Position numbers and translations under genes: made by a program. 64,000 nucleotides of DNA from Paramacrobiotus metropolitanus. Lineage: Eukaryota; Tardigrada; Eutardigrada; Parachela; Macrobiotidae. The notes under the pieces are model-generated. The model was not told the DNA's origin, made no database searches, and was given only the letters and a program-made list of their open reading frames with translations. Below are positions 58,261 to 64,000 of this stretch, in pieces. The stretch is from NCBI RefSeq assembly GCF_019649055.1, contig NW_026570233.1, positions 496,001 through 560,000 on the forward strand. Reading direction: 5' to 3'. The number at the start of each line of letters is the position of its first letter. Position 1 is the stretch's first letter.

Positions 58261-60024
58261 ATGTTCGATTCAAAAGCGCAGTTCTGCGCTGTCAATTTCC
58301 TGGGGTCAAAAGGCATGGTGGTGTTGGGGATTGTAGTTACGATTGCTGCTTTAATCAACGCCGTGATCACCATTGTCTCCAGCCGTAAGTGGGAACAATT
58401 ATGCGAATTCTATAATACAGTATAAGTTCATGCTTAGGAAAATTTAAATTTTTGGCATTTTTTGCTAACTTTCTTGAACCTGTTCTTTTCAAAATCAAAT
58501 TATGCTATATGTGTCTACGAAAGTGCATTATAAACGTGCGCTACTTAAAACTTTTATGACGTTGCTGCAAGCGTACATTTTGTATCAACTGATGTGTTTA
58601 ATTTTTATGCCGTGATTCGGAATGACAGTTGTTATTTTGCAACGCATTTTGATTGTGGTTCTGTGAAAGAATATCTGTGTCTTCTTGCATCTGTATTAAT
58701 AAATACTCTTTTAACCCCTTTGTTAATACGTTTCTATATCGGGATGACCAGAGTTGTGAGTGCCTCGAGGGTTTGTCTGCTCAGTAAATGGACCAAACTA
58801 AACATTCCAAAGTAACTAAGCTCGATATATACAATACCTTGGAGCCGTAGCGTACCCTCACCTGCGTTCTCTTTTACGCTGCATTTATTGCCGTGATCTT
58901 TCCATTGAACATTCTCAGCGAAAGCGAAACAGGAAATCGCAGCAGCAGTTATCTTAATTAAACCCCTGGTAAAACAAGAATTTCCTCGTGGCAGATGTAA
59001 TTCTTTAGCAACATCCATTCGCAAAGTCAACTAACTTCCTGTTTTTGTCACATCTCTTCGGCGCAATGCAGGCTAGTACAGACTAAGTTCTCACTAATGG
59101 TCTGTATTTTCAGTCAGTGGCCTGCCTGAATTAATCTACCCACGCACCCCCGTGAATCCGTCTGTCGCCACTTTCCTGTTCGTCCTTGCTATCAGTTTGC
59201 ATTCTGAACATGGCGGATTCTTCGCGCGCCAGTGCACCAAGCACATGACCTCCAAGCATAAGTGGCTCATGCGTTTTATGTGCGGCTTGCTGGCCACCCT
59301 CTGCCTGATACTGCTGGTACGCTCGTTCGATTACGCCCTGGTGGGCCCACGTGAACCTAATTACTTCCAAAAAGAACAAGCGCTCATGGACAAGGTGCAA
59401 GCAGTAATTGCTAAGGCTCAAAATCTGCAACCAATAAAGGTCAAGGCTCAAGAAGGTGTCGACACAATGCGGCGATTTTTGGAAGAGATGAAGCAGAACA
59501 TCAGCACCATACCCCCTCACAGCAATGACACCGCTGTATCGCTTACCATCAGCTATTACGAGCGGGCGCTGGCGGAGTATCTCGAAAACTTGGCAGAGGA
59601 GATGGAAGCCATTATGAAACGCAGCAACAACACCGATACCGCGCCGACCATCAAATATAATAACCCGTGGGAGGATGCCGTGCGGAAGGCATGACCGTTG
59701 TCCGTGCACAGCCTCATTCTGGCTTTCTACGTATTGACTGCATCCGTTTTCCTCTTCGAGTCCGTCTTTGCCGGACTGTTCTGGACGCGCTTGGCTCCCT
59801 ATGGTGCGGAGTATGAGACATTGTCCACTTCTAACGGCCACCGTCACTGCAAAAAACGTGGTTTTTGGGATGAGCTGGAATTCACGAAATTGGCTCCGGC
59901 TGGTGGAATATGCATTAAGTGCTCCGCGCCGCGGGGCTGGCGTTCGTATACTATTTTCGTAGGCATGTTCAACGCCGGTATGGTGGTAGGCATGATACTG
60001 GCAATTTACTTTTTGCTCCTGTAA
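58261..60024 (+). pseudogene. Multi-pass membrane protein (copy 2) with an in-frame TGA at a cysteine position
   Basis: Exons 58261-58384 and 59114-60024 join in phase 1, exactly as in copy 1. Codon 235 (59692-59694) is TGA where copy 1 has TGC (Cys227 of ACPESVHS). The frame is open for 109 further codons (SVHSLILAFYVLTAS onward) and keeps the last two membrane helices, the TKLAPAGGIC block and the cysteines. It otherwise aligns throughout; the hydrophilic loop is about seven residues longer. The simplest reading is a recent nonsense mutation. A Cys-to-Sec replacement, stop readthrough, or a sequencing error would give the same picture. Upstream, the Copia element separates it from its ancestral 5' flank. 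Confidence 0.7.
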
Positions 60025-60850
60025 ACAGCCGGTATGATGCTAACATTAAAAACGTTTTTACATCATTATTAGGGAATCTATATGCGTTAGCTCTACGATG
60101 TCTTTGTAATTATTGCTGCTTCCACATGTGATTTTTTTGCCGCCCCATGAGCTATTTTCGCAAATTTTAGGGGAGCTGTAATTAATAAGTCGGTTCTATT
60201 TTGATGCCTCTCTGTACAGAACTTTGTGACGTTGTATAGACGCCATGAGTCATGAGGATAATACTAACGAGTCACGATAACTTTTCGTGTTGCTTGTTTA
60301 TAAATTCTGGCAGTGTTAACAGTAAAATATTGTCGAATATGACCACCGAGGTGCTTGCATTAGATCAACTACAATTATTAACATCGGCGTTTAATTCTTG
60401 TCATCCTACAATTACGTTCTTGCATGTTATCATTATCAGACGCTTGCATGTGATCATTACTGCTTTCTTACTTTCAGTTGTTTAATATCGCTTTAATTAT
60501 TATGATATTGTTTTTGCTCTTTTGAATGTATCCATTCAACCTGATGTCCGTGATGTCAAATCAGCGCTGTACTGTATCTGTATATGTATGTACATGCATG
60601 TATAAAAAGCGCTGCGACGTTGCCGAAAATGCGCGCTCTTCTCATTTGAATTTTTGGACGATTAAAACCATTGCCATCAGTTTGTTGTGGATCGAGTAGT
60701 TTAGTATGTAATATGTATTAACTATCTGCGTTGATTGTATCACGACAACGAAACAACGCAGCTAATTTTTGGTAAGATAACATGCATACTATGTTTTTTG
60801 CTTCACAAATTCTGACTGCTAAGTGCTAACGAGTAATTAGGGCCCTAATT
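60025..60850. other. 3' flank of copy 2, homologous to 50100-50450
   Basis: Noncoding. The block around 60600-60710 (GCGCTGCGACGTTGCCG onward) matches the 3' side of copy 1, marking the end of the duplicated unit. Confidence 0.55.
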
Positions 60851-61758
60851 ACCGCCTTTTTCATCCAAAAAATTTCCCTTTTTGTTTGAAGAGAGAACAG
60901 GTATAGCCGTATGGGAAACACGTAAAAAATACTTTCATCGGCAATGGTCCAGTGGGTGTGGCCAAAATTCAGTTTCAGTATAGAGGAGGCAGGTACTTAT
61001 CGTATGATTACTACCATGGCGGTACTAAAGAGAAGGCGTACGCGCGCCGTTGGTGACGTCACAGTAAGGCAAGCAGCCCGCTATCGCAGTGCTTTAAGGC
61101 TCGTAGGCTACATAGACTGCTACGGTAAACGTATTTCACTTCCCGTGCGGTTGGATCACCGAGTTATAGCTCAAAAGAAAGAGAAAAAAATTTCAAGTTT
61201 TATGATGCAAATATCTTCAGTCATAAAAGCGAAATGGAGTTTTTAGAACGTTTCGAAGTCAAGCCGAGTTAGCATACGAAGTCAATGCAACGGTCGGTCC
61301 AGACCGCGCGACCGTTGTGTGCTAATTTCATACATTCTGAGACCTTTTTACAACATTTAATCGACTTCAGTTGCAAACATATTATACATCGAAAATCTTA
61401 GAAATTTTTTCTCTTTCTTTCAAGCTATAGCCCGCTCATTTTAAGCTTCTAAAACTTAAAATCGCTTAACATGGCAACCAATGGAGCCTACGAGCCATAA
61501 AGCATCGTGCAGATGGCTGGCTTGCCTTCTCATGACGTAGCACCGGACGTAGGCGTAGGTATTCTTGTTTTGCCAGTAAAACTACAGTAATATATATGGT
61601 ACGTAAGCAAAACGTACATTGCCCATACATACGATACCTGTACCCTGGTTTTTTACCAGGCCCACTGGACCAGTGCCGATAAAAGTATTTGTTAAGTATT
61701 CCGCGTACCGATTCTCTCTTCAAACGAGATGAAATTTTTCGGAGGGGAAAGGCGGTGC
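60851..61758. mobile_element. Foldback element, about 0.9 kb near-complete inverted repeat
   Basis: The arms 60851-61280 and about 61300-61758 are imperfect reverse complements for almost their entire length. Both ends begin ACCGCCTTT. Shared inner blocks include TTTGAAGAGAGAA, TGGTCCAGTGGG, GGCTCGTAGGCT and GAAAGAAAGAGAAAAAA. A small hairpin (CAACGGTCG...CGACCGTTG) lies at the centre near 61290. There is no transposase and no clear target duplication. The 100-codon frame inside the left arm is a by-product of the arm sequence. Confidence 0.8.
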
Positions 61759-62589
61759 CTATGTCCTACCCGAGTAGTAAGTAATAGGTTCGCGTTTGCA
61801 TGCATTGTTTCTTGGGTGACTACTGCTTATGTTTCTTTATATGCCCTGTAATTTTTAATGCAAAGATATTTACCGCAAAAGTTGCGCTCTGAGCGACCGA
61901 ACCACAGTGACAAATAGACTCCTCTCAAGATTGTAAGATAATTATTATAAGGGAGAACAGTTTATGTTTTATAATTTGTATGGATAGCTTATAATTCAAA
62001 TCGATATTTGGCATGCATCAGCAATGCCATTGCCAAATGCATGTAAAGCGTAACTACTGTGGCATAAATTCAGTTGGTGGGGAGCATTCCCAAAAGAAGT
62101 CACCTGAAAAATATCCATTTTTTAACCTCTCTCCTCTATTGTCACGAAGAACGACAGGTAGAAAAAAAGCAGGCAACGAAAAATATACGTAAGTACCTTT
62201 ATTGCACAGCTGCTCTGTACCTTTCACCTGACTCGAGCTGAATGGTTCGCTGTGATTATGTTGATCAGTATCAGTGCAATGGTTTTGTTAAGGTTTTGTT
62301 AAGGTTTTGCAATGGTCTTTTGACATTTATCTGGACACATTGGGGTTATCATAAAATTAACAACGGCAGTTGTAATTATACCCTTTCTTGATATCTTGAT
62401 TTCTGTAACAATCGATGCCATGACTGTAAACCGCTCTTGTGCAAAGATTTTCTAAAGTACGAGTACCTAAAACGGGTCAACTGGCTGGTGGCGTGTAGAA
62501 GCAGCAATTACAAAAAGGCATGGCAAATTCGGTGAATTAGTATAAACTTCGTAATGCCATTTTATGGGATTTTTTTAAATGTATATAAG

Positions 62590-62800
62590 TTTGGTGGTGC
62601 AGCAACATGGAAGCCGCTGATAGCTTAATAGTATTATAACTTATTTGCATAATGCTTATTTGCGTAATAACTTAGTTGGGTTACCTTAGAAGGCGCTATA
62701 ATTTGAAAATCGCAAATGATTCGTAAATTTACGAATCATTTGCAATTTCTAAATCATAACGCCTGCTGCACAGAAAGAAATTTGAGTACCGTTCTCCTGT
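62590..62800. repeat. Third, partial copy of the unit-2 upstream segment
   Basis: Blocks such as AGTTTGGTGGTGCAGCAAC, GGAAGCCGCTGATAGC, ATTTGCAATTTCTAAATCATAACGCC (in part) and GAGTACCGTT match 52530-52640. The segment is therefore a dispersed repeat or a third remnant of the duplication. Confidence 0.5.
62711..62742. repeat. Perfect 32-bp palindrome
   Basis: GCAAATGATTCGTAAA is followed directly by its exact reverse complement, with partial pairing further out (AAAT...ATTT). The corresponding part of the paralogous segment near 52570 has only the right arm (ACGAATTATTTGC), so the left arm arose here. Confidence 0.85.
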
Positions 62801-63182
62801 GACATTTTCTGTTCTAGCATAGGAAGTCAAACAAGCAGAAACCGGAAACAACAGGATGCGAAAAGTAGGCTATGGACGATCAAGCTTGAAAGACAACCAA
62901 ATCGTATGACGCTTTCTTCTGTATCACGATGAATAAAATTCCCAGAAGCGTCGGATACAAAACTTCAAATGTCAGTTGTCACAAAAGTTCCACCAGTCGA
63001 CTGTGCCCTTTGCGGGCTTTGACACATCTCACTGGTCAGGTTGTTGCAAGAACGTTTACTAGAACAAATCGAAGCATGCACCTCATCTCGTGATTGAATG
63101 CCGATCAAGCAGGTCTTCTATTTATTTTGTTGCTAAATTACAGAAATCCTACTGAGAAAAATGATGAACGTAATGCTTTAAC

Positions 63183-63898
63183 ATGAATAATTCAAGACTT
63201 TTATTTCCCGCACTAACCAAATCTGTTGCCCACAATGCAACGGAGGCAGTTACATCATCAGTCCCGTATCCATTAGTCGCCGTGGTATCCCTTATATGCG
63301 TTGCAACTATCGCTTACAACACTCTGTTTATCTGCGCGTTCGTAAGAGATGCCGCAGTCCGAAATCCATTTACGTACTATCTTCTTAACTTGTCCGTGTG
63401 TGACCTTGGTTTGGCGTTGTTCAGTATGTCCGGTTTCATTTGGTTCACCGTGTCACCGCGTTCGAGCGCGGCATACTGTCCGTATTTTAATTTTCTCGGC
63501 AAAAATCTCTTCATCGGCGCCGGATGCGCGGTGATGCTGGTCAGTATTGACCGGTTGCTGTCCATGTTCGCACCGGTGCGCTATCGAAATATTCGATCAG
63601 TAAAATTTACTGGCATCGTGTGTGGTGTAATGTGGCTGCTGATACTCGCACTGACGACACCCTACATCGTGATGGATGCGCTGTGGTATATTCGGATGAG
63701 CCTGCCGTGTTCGGTGAATTATGGAGCGCAGCGAACATACTCGTTGGTGATCGAACTTCTCGCATACGATATGCCGCCAATCTTCGTTTTGTGCAGCTAT
63801 ATTGTCATATTCACGAAATTATTTCGTCGAACGTTGCGCACATTGAAAAGGCGGGTATTACCTACCCCGAATACATCGCAGACTTTCGGTAGGTGCGA
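63183..63898 (+). CDS. Rhodopsin-family GPCR, first exon only (gene runs past the window)
   Basis: The start MNNSRLLFPALTK has N-terminal NxT/S sequons, then TM1 to TM5. TM1 has NTLFICAFVRD, TM2 LLNLSVCDLGLAL, TM3 follows the CPYF cysteine, and DRY is DRL (SIDRLLSMFAPVRY). TM4 has WLLILALTTPY and TM5 PPIFVLCSYIVIF. The exon ends at 63898 before a GTAGGT donor inside intracellular loop 3; TM6 and TM7 lie beyond 64000. The intron site in loop 3 recalls the GPCR at 15.3 kb. Orphan receptor; the APVRY motif is typical of amine- and peptide-type class A receptors. Confidence 0.75.
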
Positions 63899-64000
63899 GT
63901 GTACTTACCTGTAACACATTTTCTGCTTTTGAAGGTTTTTCTTATACTGGCCTGTCCAGTATAATACTTTTACATTCTATAAAGTATACTCTTGATCTTG

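Larger units (their letters stand above)
61759..63182. other. Spacer before the last GPCR gene
   Basis: No coding exon recognised. It contains a decayed copy of a duplication-unit fragment (62590-62800) and a perfect palindrome, entered separately. Confidence 0.5.

Noticed and set aside
60944-61246. 100-codon frame in the foldback element
   Set aside because: It lies inside one arm of the giant inverted repeat and has no homology clue.
1-64000. tRNA, rRNA or snRNA genes
   Set aside because: No cloverleaf with A and B boxes and no recognisable rRNA or snRNA core was seen by eye; a covariance-model scan would be decisive.

Overview
The window looks like a gene-dense nuclear segment of a small-genome ecdysozoan invertebrate; a tardigrade is my best guess. 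Reasons: short spliceosomal introns (about 55-520 bp in most genes), a large family of arthropod-type gustatory-receptor-like (GR-like) proteins, divergent rhodopsin-family GPCRs, a Copia LTR retrotransposon and a DNA-virus (Polinton/adintovirus-like) gene block. Nothing in it is bacterial. The species cannot be fixed from the sequence alone.

Most of the window (0.7-46.4 kb) is a chemoreceptor array. I can rebuild 13 intact GR-like genes, two pseudogenes and one gene that has lost its first exon. Nearly every gene has the same plan: a long first exon (about 310-335 codons, TM1-TM6), a second exon of usually 53 codons carrying a GFxxGG-L-xIN motif just before TM7, and a short third exon carrying TM7 with a TYhhhhxWD motif. 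Both introns are phase 0. The final intron lies about six residues before the TY motif, the place and phase of the last intron in insect Gr genes, so homology to the Gr superfamily is well supported. Five subgroups are visible: 0.7-14.2 kb (A-G); 23-31 kb (orphan exons, I and K); L and R; M and O; P and Q. L and M on the minus strand face O and R on the plus strand around 36 kb, as an inverted block duplication would produce.

Other genes sit in the array. A rhodopsin-family GPCR is at 15.3-16.4 kb. A virus-derived cluster (packaging ATPase, a small glycine-rich hydrophobic-tailed protein, a basic-repeat protein, and a divergent small membrane protein) is at 19.7-22.2 kb. An intronless soluble UDP-glycosyltransferase of plant/bacterial type is at 27.5-28.9 kb; it could conjugate chemosensory ligands, but that is inference from position. 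A secreted cysteine-rich protein ending in a thyroglobulin type-1-like module is at 35.7-37.0 kb.

The right third (46.6-61 kb) is a tandem duplication of a multi-pass membrane protein gene. Copy 1 (47.7-49.9 kb) is intact. Copy 2 (58.3-60.0 kb) has an in-frame TGA exactly where copy 1 has a cysteine codon, with the frame open on both sides. A decayed 4.4-kb Copia element is inserted just upstream of copy 2. The window ends with the first exon of another GPCR (63.2 kb onward). Several foldback or inverted-repeat elements (16.7/19.4, 24.1-24.9 and 60.9-61.8 kb) and a tandem hairpin repeat (22.4 kb) lie in the gene-poor stretches.
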